This document shows, in pieces, positions 1 through 8,148 of a stretch of 64,000 bases of DNA. The stretch spans positions 1-64,000 of the forward strand of contig NZ_FMZZ01000001.1 in assembly GCF_900101685.1 (NCBI RefSeq), in the 5' to 3' direction. The notes beneath the pieces were generated by a model, which was not told where the DNA came from, ran no database searches, and worked only from the letters and a program-made list of their open reading frames with translations. The position numbers and the translations under genes are program-made. Origin of the DNA: Actinokineospora iranica (GTDB taxonomy: Bacteria; Actinomycetota; Actinomycetes; Mycobacteriales; Pseudonocardiaceae). The stretch's first letter is position 1. Each line of letters begins with the position of its first letter.

Positions 1-226
1 CGTCGAACCCCCGCTCGTTGAACGCGTGGATCACATCCCGCACATACTCCGCGCTGACCTGCAACAACGACGTGATGTCCCGCACCGCCCGGCCCTGGCC
101 GGACATCATCACCACGATCGCCCGCCGCAACCGGATCGGATCCTTGCTGGTCCTGGTCACCCGCTGAAGCTTGCGGCCCTCCTCCATCGACAACGACCGC
201 ACGAACACCTCGGGCCGACGAGCCAC
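1..226 (-). CDS. IS630-family transposase, N-terminal part (runs off the window)
   Basis: The minus strand encodes about 75 residues from a GTG at 226, open to the window edge. They include VTRTSKDPIRLRRAIVVMMSG, then a helix-turn-helix-like stretch, and end in YVRDVIHAFNERGFD. This is the usual N-terminal helix-turn-helix of IS630-type transposases, which bind the element ends before the DDE domain cuts. A GGGAGGTGG ribosome site lies just upstream of the GTG. The catalytic domain would be outside the window, so intactness cannot be judged. Positions 227-297, between this gene and the decayed peptidase gene, should hold one IS terminus. I could not identify it, because the other end is not visible. 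Confidence 0.8.
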   Translation of the reverse strand, partial: MARRPEVFVRSLSMEEGRKLQRVTRTSKDPIRLRRAIVVMMSGQGRAVRDITSLLQVSAEYVRDVIHAFNERGFD

Positions 227-297
227 AACCACCTCCCACACTCGATTTACGGGAGACAGCCTGACCCACCACCACCAAGATCAATTACCGGGTCAAC

Positions 298-1786
298 CTA
301 TCGAGACGAGCCACTAGCCCGGAGTCGCCCGCTGACCTGGTGGTCGGCGGGCCGCCGCGGGGTCGACGAGCAGACGAGGTCCTCCGCCGGGCGCTCGCCC
401 GTGGTCAGATAGGTCGTGACCGCGTCGTTCAGGCACTGGTTCGCGCCGAGCAGGTAGGCACCGTGGCCACCCTGCTCGGTGGTGACCATCCGGGACCGGT
501 CACCGAGGGCGCGGTGCATCTTCTCGGCGCCGGCCAGCGGGGTGCCCGGGTCATTGGTGTTCTGCGACAGCAACACGTTCGACGGCCCGCGGTCACCGAC
601 GCGAACGGGGGGCTCGGCCGGTTCGGTCGACCAGAACGCACACGGGCGGATGTTGGCCCCGGCCCCACCGAACAGCGGGAAGCGCTCCCGGTCCACAGCG
701 GTGTCGTGCACGTAGGGGCCGATGGACCGCGGCCAGCGGTTGTCGTTGCAGAGCACAGAGGTGGCTGGACACGAGGTTGTCCACATCCTGCGCCGCCGCT
801 TCGGTCGCGGTGGGCGGCAGCGGCTGGTTCGTGTCGAGCGCCCGCCACGTCTCGGCCAAGCGGGGCATCCGGTTGTCGCGGTAGAGCCCGCCGAAGGTCA
901 GCAACCGGAACGTCGAGCCGTCGATGCCGTCCACCGGCTTCTGGTCCAAGCGGTCGGACAGCTCGTGGAACTTCGCGGTCACCGCCTCCGGGGTGGCGCC
1001 GAGGCCGTACTCGGGATGCGAGGCGGCGAACGCGGCGAAGTCTGGGAACCGCTCTTCCATGCCAAGGCCGAACAGGCGGCTGGCCTCGCGGTCCAGTCCG
1101 GCCGGGACCAGGTTGCTGTCGAGCACGATCCGGTCGCTGCGCTCGGGGAACAACGTGGTGTAGACCGCGCCGAGATGCGTGCCGTACGAGTAACCGAGGA
1201 ACGAAAGCTTGTCCTCGCCCAGCTTCCCGCGGATCAGGTCTATGTCCCGCGCGGTGGCCGCGGTCGAGATGAACTGGAGCAGGTGCGCGGTCTCGGACTT
1301 GGCGCACTGCTCGGCGACGGCCTTCGCGTTCTTCGCCTGCTCCAGCACGTCGACCGCGTTGTGCGCGTAGGACGGGATGTTGCCGCGGCTCTGCTGCTCC
1401 GGCGTCAGGTCGCAGGTCACCGGCGTGCTGCGGCCGACACCACGCGGGTCGAACCCGATGATGTCGTAGGTGTCGAGCACGCTCTGCGGCAGCCCGAGGC
1501 CGACGGGGAAGTCCAGCCCGGCTCCGCCCGGCCCGCCGGGATTGGTCAGCAGCACGCCCCGGCGCTGCTCGGGATTTTTGCTCGCCAGCTTGAACAGCGC
1601 GATCTCGATCTGCGGCCCGTCCGGGTTCCGGTGGTCGAGCGGAACGTCCACGGTGGTGCACTGCAGGCCGGGAACGTCCAGCCCTTCGCAGTAGCCCCAT
1701 CGCAACGACGGTTCCGCGAGCACCGGTGGTGCGAGTGCCGTCGCGGCCGCGGCCGCGACGACAACGGTGGTCAACGCTCTGCGCAT
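298..1786 (-). pseudogene. Secreted tripeptidyl aminopeptidase (alpha/beta hydrolase, TAP/SlpD type), frameshifted
   Basis: From the ATG at 1786 (GAGAGGGA ribosome site), a Sec-type signal peptide ending near VLAEPS precedes an alpha/beta hydrolase of the actinomycete tripeptidyl-aminopeptidase family, which cleaves N-terminal tripeptides outside the cell. The oxyanion segment NPGGPGGAG, DPRGVGRS, and the nucleophile elbow GYSYGT are in this first frame. Near 752-775 the reading frame changes. The family's C-terminal domain (SVLCNDNRWPRS, later the active-site EQGGHGAYL) continues in another minus-strand frame to a stop at 298. Neither frame alone gives a full enzyme. The cause is a one-base indel, either real decay or a sequencing error. 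The IS30 element begins 58 bp upstream of the start, so the native promoter is probably displaced. Confidence 0.8.
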
Positions 1787-1843
1787 GGTTTCCCTCTCCG
1801 TGGACGGGACATGCGCCCGCCCAACACCCGAGTAGAAGCCGTG

Positions 1844-1875
1844 CTTGGTCTCAAGTGATCGTTGCGACACCGTGG
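1844..1875 (+). repeat. IS30 left inverted repeat
   Basis: A 32-bp terminal repeat that pairs with 2894-2925. Shared blocks are CTTGG, CTCAA and TGCGAC, with seven mismatches in the hand alignment. It lies just past the 3' end of the transposase gene and overlaps its last codons. Confidence 0.82.
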
Positions 1876-2849
1876 TTGATCAGGAGTTGGTTGAGTTTTT
1901 CGGTGGGGGTGGCCCAGTCCAGGGTCATGCGGGGGCGCCCGTTGAGCTCGCGGGCGACCTCGTCGAGGTGGGCTTGGGAGTGCACCGACAGGTCGGTGCC
2001 TTTCGGGAAGTACTGGCGCAGCAACCCGTTGGTGTTCTCGTTGGATCCGCGCTGCCAGGGTGAGTGCGGGTCGCAGAAGTAGACCGGCATCCCGGAGGCC
2101 GTGGTGAACCTCGCGTGTTCGCCCATCTCGGTCCCCCGATCCCAGGTCAACGAGTTCTTCAGAAACGCTGGGAGGGTCCGCATCTTCAACGACAACAGGG
2201 TCGCGACCCGGTCGGTGGAGCGGTCGTGCGGGACTCGGATGAGCATGACGAACCGGGTCTGGCGTTCCACCAGGGTCAGGATCTGGGATTTGCAGGCGGA
2301 GCCGAGGATGAGGTCGCCTTCCCAGAACCCGGGCACCGCCCGATCGTCGGCCTCCTTCGGGCGTTCGCTGATCGAGACCATGCCCGCGATCCGGTCGTGC
2401 GCCGGGACCCTTTTCGCTGGTGAGACCCGCTTGGCCCGCCCCGACCGCAACGCCCGGTACAACAGGGCCCGCAACTGGCCCCGGCCCTGGACGAACAGGG
2501 TCTGGTAGATCGCCTCGTGCGAGATACACATCTCCTCGTCGTCGGGGTGATCGGCGCGCAGGCGGGTCGCGATCTGACCCGGCGACCACCGCAAGGCCAG
2601 CCTCTCCATCACATAGTCCCGGACCCGGCCCGCCCGTTCCAGTTTTCGTTCCTTCGGCCGGGTCCGCATCCGCCTGGCCCGCCGGTCAGCGATCACCGCG
2701 CGGTATTTCTGGTTGCCACCGTTGCGGGCGATCTCCCGAGAGATCACCGAGTGATGTCTGCCCACCAACAACGCGATCCCACGATGCGACCGACCAGCGG
2801 CCAACTCCCGCGAAATCGTCTCCCGCTCACCCCGACGACAACGACACAT
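1851..2849 (-). CDS. IS30-family transposase
   Basis: This 332-residue protein catalyses cut-and-paste movement of the surrounding element. It opens with a helix-turn-helix of the IS30 type (ETISRELAAGRSHRGIALLVGRHHSVISREI, residues about 10-42). The DDE catalytic core is readable: first Asp in WEGDLILG, second Asp in LTWDRGTEM, and Glu in NENTNGLLRQYFPKGTD. All three are present and the length is normal for the family, so it looks functional. The ATG at 2849 is the only plausible early start, although no strong ribosome site precedes it. Confidence 0.93.
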   Translation of the reverse strand: MCRCRRGERETISRELAAGRSHRGIALLVGRHHSVISREIARNGGNQKYRAVIADRRARRMRTRPKERKLERAGRVRDYVMERLALRWSPGQIATRLRADHPDDEEMCISHEAIYQTLFVQGRGQLRALLYRALRSGRAKRVSPAKRVPAHDRIAGMVSISERPKEADDRAVPGFWEGDLILGSACKSQILTLVERQTRFVMLIRVPHDRSTDRVATLLSLKMRTLPAFLKNSLTWDRGTEMGEHARFTTASGMPVYFCDPHSPWQRGSNENTNGLLRQYFPKGTDLSVHSQAHLDEVARELNGRPRMTLDWATPTEKLNQLLINHGVATIT

Positions 2850-2893
2850 TCAACGCCACAGGGCGACACTCCGATCAGTCCCCCAAGATCATC

Positions 2894-2925
2894 CCACAGC
2901 GTCGCATTGACCAGTTGAGCCCAAG
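2894..2925 (-). repeat. IS30 right inverted repeat
   Basis: The inverted partner of 1844-1875, upstream of the transposase start. It is followed directly by GTG (2926-2928), the copy of the target duplication seen at 1841-1843. Confidence 0.82.
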
Positions 2926-2983
2926 GTGTCCTTGAGGCATGGTCAAGAGAAATCGACTTCTGTACCGATCGGAATAGACGTCG

Positions 2984-3757
2984 GTGGGCGCACCGTCGCC
3001 GTCCACTACCGCGTTAACCGAAATCGCCCTCATGCGCCGGACACGCGCGGCTGGCGGGCTGGCGGCGCGGCGGAAATTGGAGCGCGGGCGGAAGAAGACG
3101 ACCAAACACGTCTACGCGCTCCGCAGGCGGGTTCGGTGCGGCTACTGCAAGCGTCAAATGGAGGGTAGTCCGCGCCAAAAGCGGATCTACTACCGATGCG
3201 CGGCGCGCACCATCGTGCCTGGGTCGCCCGCGCTCAATGGGCACCCGACCGACGTCTACCTCCCGGAGATCAAGGTTCTCGACGGGGTCAACCAGTGGCT
3301 TGCTGGGCTGTTCGATCGGCGGAATCGAGGGCGCACTGTGCGGCAACTGCTCGGCGTGGCCGAGTCGCCGACCGAAGAGGCTCGCGTCGAGGGGATCAAG
3401 GTGCGCAAGGCCGATGCTGAGGCACGACTTCGGAATCTGCTCAACCTCGCAGAGCGTGGGGTGGACTTCGATGCGCTGGTGGAGCGGATCAACAGCGCGA
3501 AGCAGGAGATCGACGCCGCCACGGAGGAGTTGGCGAGGATGCCAGCCGGGCGGATCACCGGGCACGCGGAGATCGAAGCCCGTATCGACCAGCTCGGCGA
3601 GTCGGCCGGCGGGTTGAGCCGGGCAGAGGCGGCTGACCTATGGGACTTCTACGAGGCCGTAAACCTGGAGACGGTCTACACGGCAGAAGAGCGGACGGTC
3701 GATGTGACCATCCGCCCTTTTAGTAAGGATAATGCCGGTGTCCGAGGGGGGACTTGA
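2984..3757 (+). pseudogene. Large serine recombinase, C-terminal remnant
   Basis: About 257 codons are open here. Residues from about 38 match the C-terminal half of large serine integrases: a zinc-ribbon start (YALRRRVRCGYCKRQM, then YYRC), the segment GHPTDVYLPEIKVLDGVNQWL, and a coiled coil (residues about 130-185) with heptads around ARLRNLLNLAERGVDFDALVERIN. The N-terminal catalytic domain, with its active-site serine, is absent, and a stop at 2975-2977 closes the frame upstream. It therefore cannot recombine DNA. Its TGA stop (3755-3757) lies inside the T-arm of the oppositely oriented tRNA-Leu gene. That suggests the recombinase once sat at the edge of an element integrated in the tRNA 3' end and has since lost the rest. 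Confidence 0.78.
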
Positions 3758-3822
3758 ACCCCCACGCCCGTTAAGGGCACTAGCACCTCAAGCTAGCGCG
3801 TCTGCCATTCCGCCACCCGGAC
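3739..3822 (-). tRNA. tRNA-Leu (anticodon GAG)
   Basis: Read on the minus strand, the gene starts GTCCGGGTGGCGGAATGGC and folds as a long-variable-arm tRNA. The acceptor stem GTCCGGG pairs with CTCGGAC with one G-U pair. The anticodon stem-loop CTAGCTTGAGGTGCTAG presents GAG. A long variable arm (GTGCCCTTAACGGGCGT) precedes the T arm with GGTTCAAGTCC. The discriminator is A and no CCA is encoded. GAG decodes CUC and CUU leucine codons. The 3' half overlaps the end of the recombinase remnant, so this gene is a likely attachment site. Confidence 0.93.
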
Positions 3823-3921
3823 TCGCGGTCTCCCGCGTGGTGTGGACATACCTTATCCGATGCCCTCAGCTACTCCCAAATCGGGGCTGTGGTGGTGGGG
3901 TGGCAGTGGTAGGAAAGCGGT

Positions 3922-5268
3922 GTGACCGAGCAGCAGAGCGCAGCGTCCGTGCCCCATGACACCAGGTTGGCCGAGGAAGAGGCCGTCGCGCTGACCAGTG
4001 AGTTGATCCGCATCGACACCACGAACACCGGGGATCCTGCGACCGTGGTCGGGGAGCGGGTGGCGGCTGAGTACGTGGCCGGGAAGCTGGCGGAGGTGGG
4101 GTACGAGACCACCTACGTGGAGTCCGGGGGCAGGGGGCGGGGCAATGTCTTCGCCCGGTTGGCGGGGGCGGATCCGAGCCGGGGGGCGTTGTTGGTGCAT
4201 GGGCATCTGGATGTGGTGCCCGCCGATCCCGCCGAGTGGTCGGTTCATCCGTTCTCGGGGGCTGTGCAGGACGACTACGTGTGGGGGCGCGGGGCGGTCG
4301 ACATGAAGGACATGGTGGCCATGACGTTGGCCACCGCGCGGCGGTTCAAGCGGGACGGGGTGGTGCCGCCGCGGGATGTGATCTTCGCCTTCTTCGCCGA
4401 CGAGGAGGCCGGGGGCGACTACGGGTCGCAGTGGCTGGTGGAGAACCGGCCGGAGTTGTTCGAGGGGGCGACCGAGGCGATCAGCGAGGTGGGCGGGTTC
4501 TCCATCACCGTGAAGGACGGGGTGCGGGCCTACCTGATCGAGACCGCGGAGAAGGGCATCGCCTGGATGCGGTTGCGGGCGCGGGGGCGCGCGGGGCACG
4601 GGTCGATGGTGCACGAGGACAACGCGGTCACGAAGCTGACCCAGGCCGTGGCCAGGTTGGGGACGCACCGGTTTCCGCTGGTGATGACCGACTCCGTGCG
4701 GGAGTTCCTGGCCGCGGTGACCGAGATGACCGGGATGGAGTTCGACGAGGACGACCTCGACGGGTCGGTGGCCAAGCTGGGGGCCGTGGCGCGGATGGTG
4801 GGGGCGACCCTGCGCGACACCGCGAACCCGACCATGCTCAACGCCGGGTACAAGGCCAACGTGATCCCCTCGGTGGCCGAGGCCGTGGTCGACTGCCGGG
4901 TGCTTCCCGGCCGCGAGGCCGCCTTCGAGCGGGAGATCGACGAGCTGCTCGGGCCCGACATCGAGCGGGAGTGGGTGACCCACCTGCCCCCGGTCGAGAC
5001 CACTTTCGACGGTGCCCTGGTGGACGCCATGACCGCGTCGATCGTCGCGGAGGACCCGGGCGCCAAGACGCTGCCGTACATGCTTTCGGGTGGGACCGAC
5101 GCCAAGGCGCTGCAGTCGCTGGGCATCCGCTGCTTCGGGTTCGCCCCGCTGCGGCTGCCCGCCGACCTGGACTTCAGCGCGCTGTTCCACGGCGTGGACG
5201 AGCGGGTGCCGGTGGACGCGCTGAAGTTCGGGACCCGAGTGCTGGACCGGTTTCTGCGTGACTGCTGA
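3922..5268 (+). CDS. M20/M25/M40-family dipeptidase (Rv2141c-like)
   Basis: This 448-residue zinc metallopeptidase hydrolyses dipeptides or N-acyl amino acids in the cytoplasm. Family marks include VHGHLDVVPAD (first metal His and catalytic Asp), WGRGAVDMKDM (bridging Asp), and FADEEAGGDYG (catalytic Glu pair). The C-terminal metal His is in LFHGVDERVPV. A dimerisation domain lies between residues about 210 and 330. The GTG start has AGGAAAG eight bases upstream. The length equals that of M. tuberculosis Rv2141c as I recall it, and the downstream DUF5703 and lipoprotein genes extend the match to that core locus. A second M20 paralogue lies at 42004. Confidence 0.9.
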   Translation: MTEQQSAASVPHDTRLAEEEAVALTSELIRIDTTNTGDPATVVGERVAAEYVAGKLAEVGYETTYVESGGRGRGNVFARLAGADPSRGALLVHGHLDVVPADPAEWSVHPFSGAVQDDYVWGRGAVDMKDMVAMTLATARRFKRDGVVPPRDVIFAFFADEEAGGDYGSQWLVENRPELFEGATEAISEVGGFSITVKDGVRAYLIETAEKGIAWMRLRARGRAGHGSMVHEDNAVTKLTQAVARLGTHRFPLVMTDSVREFLAAVTEMTGMEFDEDDLDGSVAKLGAVARMVGATLRDTANPTMLNAGYKANVIPSVAEAVVDCRVLPGREAAFEREIDELLGPDIEREWVTHLPPVETTFDGALVDAMTASIVAEDPGAKTLPYMLSGGTDAKALQSLGIRCFGFAPLRLPADLDFSALFHGVDERVPVDALKFGTRVLDRFLRDC

Positions 5269-5304
5269 GTGGACAGTCCACCCGGGCATGTCAGTATTCC
5301 GCCC

Positions 5305-6198
5305 GTGTCCACGATCGAACGCTTCGCCGTTGCCGATGGGGCGGAGCTGACGGTCGTGCGCGCGGGCGACCCGGCCGCCGACGTGACGGTGGTCCTGTCG
5401 CACAGCTACGCGCAGGACCACCGGGTCTGGCACCGCGTCCTGGAGACGCTGCCGGTCGCCGTGGAGCGGCCGGTGCAGGTGCTGGCCTACGACCACCGGG
5501 GGCACGGCTCGTCCACCGCGGCCGACGCGGCGACCGCGACCGTGGAGCGCTTGGGCGACGACCTGGCCGAGCTGATCGCCGGTGTCGTGCCGCGAGGCCG
5601 GGTGGTGCTGGCCGGGCACGGCATGGGCGGCTTGGCCGTGATGGCGCTGACGGTGCGCCACCAGGCGCTGTTCGCCGAGCGGGTCGCCGGGCTGGCGTTC
5701 CTGTCGACCGCGGCGAGCTGGCTCGCGGAGCCCGCGTGGGCGAGCCCGGTGGGCCGGGTGGCGCAGGACCTGCGGGCCATCCTCGGACCCCGCCTGGACG
5801 GCCTGGTGGTCGACCGGGTGGCCAAGCGGATCGACAAGGCCACCTCGGTCGGGTTGCGGTGGCTGCTGCTCGGCGACGACCCCGATCCCGACGACGTCCG
5901 GCTGGTGGCGGACATGGTCTCCGCGCACTGGCCGGACACCGTGGCGCTGTTCCGGCCCGGCCTGGACCGCTACGACCGGGAGGCCGCGCTCGCCGTGGCC
6001 GCCGACACACCGGTCGTGGCGATGGTCGGCGACCGCGACCGGCTGGTGCCCGCCTCGCACGCCGCGGCCCTGGCGGGCGCGGTGCAGGACGGGACGGCCG
6101 TGGTGCTGCCCGGCCTGGGGCACATGCTTCCGCTGGAAGGTGTCGCGCAGGTCCTGCCCCGGCTGGTAGGACTTGCGCACGCCGCCCTGCGCCGCTGA
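5305..6198 (+). CDS. Alpha/beta hydrolase fold protein lacking the nucleophile serine
   Basis: This 297-residue protein has the order and spacing of an alpha/beta hydrolase: HSYAQDHRVW, YDHRGHG, the elbow region, then the acid (AMVGDRDRLVP) and histidine (PGLGHMLPLEG) segments. The elbow reads AGHGMGGLA where the family has GHSMGG. Codon 106 (5620-5622) is GGC instead of a serine codon such as AGC. A serine hydrolase mechanism is therefore unlikely, although the acid and histidine remain. It may bind rather than cleave, or be a recently inactivated copy. The GTG at 5305 is chosen because homology begins at once. An in-frame GTG at 5269, directly after the previous stop, is the alternative. 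It is probably co-transcribed with the M20 gene. Confidence 0.8.
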   Translation: MSTIERFAVADGAELTVVRAGDPAADVTVVLSHSYAQDHRVWHRVLETLPVAVERPVQVLAYDHRGHGSSTAADAATATVERLGDDLAELIAGVVPRGRVVLAGHGMGGLAVMALTVRHQALFAERVAGLAFLSTAASWLAEPAWASPVGRVAQDLRAILGPRLDGLVVDRVAKRIDKATSVGLRWLLLGDDPDPDDVRLVADMVSAHWPDTVALFRPGLDRYDREAALAVAADTPVVAMVGDRDRLVPASHAAALAGAVQDGTAVVLPGLGHMLPLEGVAQVLPRLVGLAHAALRR

Positions 6199-6259
6199 AC
6201 CATCCGCCGAATGGACGCGTAACCACGGGTGACGCCAACACTCGCCTGGAGGTCTTCAC

Positions 6260-6745
6260 ATGCCCGAGTTCGTCGACGGTCTGCCACTGCACGCCCTGGT
6301 GCTGCACGCGGTCGTGGTCCTGGTGCCGCTGACGGTGCTGGGCGCGGTGGTCATCGCGGTCTGGCCAGCCGCGCGGCGGCGGTTCGGCTGGCTGGTGGTG
6401 GCCTTCGCGGCGGCGAGTGTGGTTCTCACCCCGATCACGACCAGCAGCGGCAACGCGCTCGCCCGCAGGCTGCCGGAGAACCCGCAGATCGCCACTCACC
6501 AGCAGCTTGGCGAGCAGCTCATCTGGTTCGTGCTGCCGCTGTTCCTCGCGGTCACCGCGCTCATGGTGGTGCACACGCTCGCCGCCCGCGGTGGCGAGTC
6601 GCCGAGCTGGACGAAGATCGCGCTCGTGCTGGCGGCCGTGGCCAGCATCGGGCTGGGCGTCGCCTCGGGCGTGCACGTGTTCCGCGTCGGCGACGCGGGC
6701 TCCCGCGCCGTGTGGGAGGGGATCGAGAACCTGCCTGCTAGGTGA
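6260..6745 (+). CDS. DUF2231 family membrane protein
   Basis: This 161-residue integral membrane protein has four predicted helices (residues about 12-33, 42-60, 90-108 and 120-140). The N-terminal GLPLHALVLHAVVVLVPL carries the conserved paired histidines of DUF2231, and ITTSSGNALA follows the second helix. The family is linked to heme or redox chemistry at the membrane in some bacteria, but no function is established. The ATG is preceded by CTGGAGG. Its end overlaps the convergent DUF5703 gene by 8 bp. Confidence 0.8.
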   Translation: MPEFVDGLPLHALVLHAVVVLVPLTVLGAVVIAVWPAARRRFGWLVVAFAAASVVLTPITTSSGNALARRLPENPQIATHQQLGEQLIWFVLPLFLAVTALMVVHTLAARGGESPSWTKIALVLAAVASIGLGVASGVHVFRVGDAGSRAVWEGIENLPAR

Positions 6746-6950
6746 TAAGCCCGGGCAGCGGGTTCTTGCGCCGCTTGCGCCGAAGCCACACCTTGCGTGT
6801 GCCGTCGGCGTAGAGGCGCACGTTGGACAGCTCCCACCCGCTGAACTCGGCGTGGATCGCCAGTTGTGTGGCCGCTGTCAGCCGCGACACGCCCGGAGGC
6901 AGCCGCAGCGGCCGGTACTCCCACTCGCCGTCGATCACCCCGTCACTCAT
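6738..6950 (-). CDS. DUF5703 family small protein (Rv2137c-like)
   Basis: A 70-residue basic protein with the family signature WEYRPLRLPPGVSR near residue 10, then FSGWELSNVRLYADGTRKVWLRRK. No function is known. Its ATG overlaps the stop of the upstream lipoprotein gene (ATGA), so the two are translationally coupled. In M. tuberculosis the corresponding pair is Rv2137c/Rv2138 as I recall, which supports a shared envelope-related role. Confidence 0.8.
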   Translation of the reverse strand: MSDGVIDGEWEYRPLRLPPGVSRLTAATQLAIHAEFSGWELSNVRLYADGTRKVWLRRKRRKNPLPGLIT

Positions 6951-7945
6951 GGCTGCACCACCTGCACACCTCCTCCACTGGCGGACGCGACCACCACGCG
7001 CCCGCTGGCCGGGTCCACGGCCACCGAGTTCGGCTGCCCGACGGTCGGGAACCGGTACCGCTCCTGGGGCTCCTCACCCGCGACGTGGAAGCCGACGACC
7101 TCGTTCGTCTCGGTCAGCGTGACCCAGGCCAGGTCGCGGCGCGGGTCGTAGGCGATGCCGTACGGCGCCCCCGGGACCGGGTAGCGCTGCCGCATCAGCA
7201 GCGGGTCAAGGGAGAACGCGAGCAGCGCGCCGCCGCGGGTGTCGGTCACCAGGACGCGGCCGTGGCGGTCGACCGTGCCGTTGGTGGCGCCCTGGCCCGC
7301 GCGCAGGCCCTGGCCGACGGCGCCCTTGCCCATGTCGAGTTGGAACACCGCGTTGCGCAGCCGGTCGAGGACCACCGCGCCGGAACCGGCGCTGAACACC
7401 TGGTCGGCGCTGAGCAGGCCGCCGGAGATGACCCGCTGGACCTGGTCGCCGTCGAGCACGGCGACCCCCTTGCGCTCACGCACCGCGACCAGCGTGGCGC
7501 CCTGGTGGTCGGCCGCGCCCGCCGCCTGTCCGGGCACCGCGGCCTCGGTGGCGACCGCGTCCGGCAGGCTCACCCGCACCACGCCGCTGCTCGGCACCGC
7601 CGCGAGCACCGGCCCCCCCGCCCCCGCGAGCGCCAGCGTCTCGGCAGGCCCGGGCAGGGCGACGGTCCGCGGCGCCCGGTCGAGCGCGTCGAGGTCGTAA
7701 AGCCGCAGTTCCGCGGCCACGGCGACGGCGAGGACCCGGGTCTTCTCATCGATCACGGCCGCGGCCACCGGCGCGTCGAGCGGAACTACGGTCCCCGCGG
7801 GAGCGACAGTCGGCACGGGCGAACGAGCGGCCGTCGCGGCGATCGGGTTGTCCGACACCATCAGCTCGTCCTCGGGCTGCCCGCTGGACGAGCACGCCGC
7901 CGTGAGCGTGGCGACGACAACCACGGCGGTGACCAAGCGACGCAC
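6947..7945 (-). CDS. Beta-propeller lipoprotein (LppL/Rv2138-like)
   Basis: A 332-residue secreted lipoprotein. The signal peptide VRRLVTAVVVVATLTAACSSSG ends in a lipobox with Cys at residue 17, to be acylated and held on the outer face of the membrane. The rest is a chain of blade-like repeats of the YncE/NHL kind (RLYDLDALDR, GRVLVTDTRGGALLAFSLD, PYGIAYDPRRDLAWVTLTETNEVVGFHV, PNSVAVDPASGRVVVASASGGGVQVV). The GTG at 7945 is preferred over the ATG at 7999 because GGAGG lies seven bases before it and the signal peptide then starts correctly. No enzyme activity is evident. It is coupled to DUF5703. Confidence 0.78.
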   Translation of the reverse strand: MRRLVTAVVVVATLTAACSSSGQPEDELMVSDNPIAATAARSPVPTVAPAGTVVPLDAPVAAAVIDEKTRVLAVAVAAELRLYDLDALDRAPRTVALPGPAETLALAGAGGPVLAAVPSSGVVRVSLPDAVATEAAVPGQAAGAADHQGATLVAVRERKGVAVLDGDQVQRVISGGLLSADQVFSAGSGAVVLDRLRNAVFQLDMGKGAVGQGLRAGQGATNGTVDRHGRVLVTDTRGGALLAFSLDPLLMRQRYPVPGAPYGIAYDPRRDLAWVTLTETNEVVGFHVAGEEPQERYRFPTVGQPNSVAVDPASGRVVVASASGGGVQVVQP

Positions 7946-8148
7946 CAGCGAACCTCCGACAGCGATGGCGACAACGGACTTCTTCCCAGCATCCCGCACC
8001 GCGTCCCGTCAGGCCACGTCCGGCCGCCGCGGCGTGTCCCAGATCGCTCAAGGAGACCGTTCGCCACTGGCCGATCGCGTTGGTATGGAAGGCATAGCGC
8101 TCGCCCGTTCTGTGTTCGACGGGACTCACGAGTTCGAGGCCTGCGCGC

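Larger units (their letters stand above)
1844..2925. mobile_element. IS30-family insertion sequence, complete, 1082 bp
   Basis: The element is bounded by 32-bp imperfect inverted repeats (1844-1875 and 2894-2925, about 25 of 32 positions identical). Both start CTTGG and share CTCAA and TGCGAC blocks. It is flanked on both sides by GTG (1841-1843 and 2926-2928), a 3-bp target duplication as expected for IS30. The single transposase gene fills it on the minus strand. Matching ends, target duplication and an undisturbed gene suggest recent or still competent insertion. It landed between the decayed peptidase gene and the recombinase remnant. Confidence 0.88.

Noticed and set aside
227-320. Terminus of the IS630 element at the window edge
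   Set aside because: TGACCC/GGGTCA inverted copies and other short repeats exist, but without the other end no terminal repeat can be assigned.
26-412. Plus-strand frame at the window start
   Set aside because: His/Pro/Arg-rich composition opposite the IS630 transposase frame; it is a shadow.
2926-2936. Second copy of the tRNA-Leu 3' end as an attachment-site repeat
   Set aside because: Only GGTGTCC (7 bases) matches the tRNA end, and part of it is created by the IS30 target duplication.
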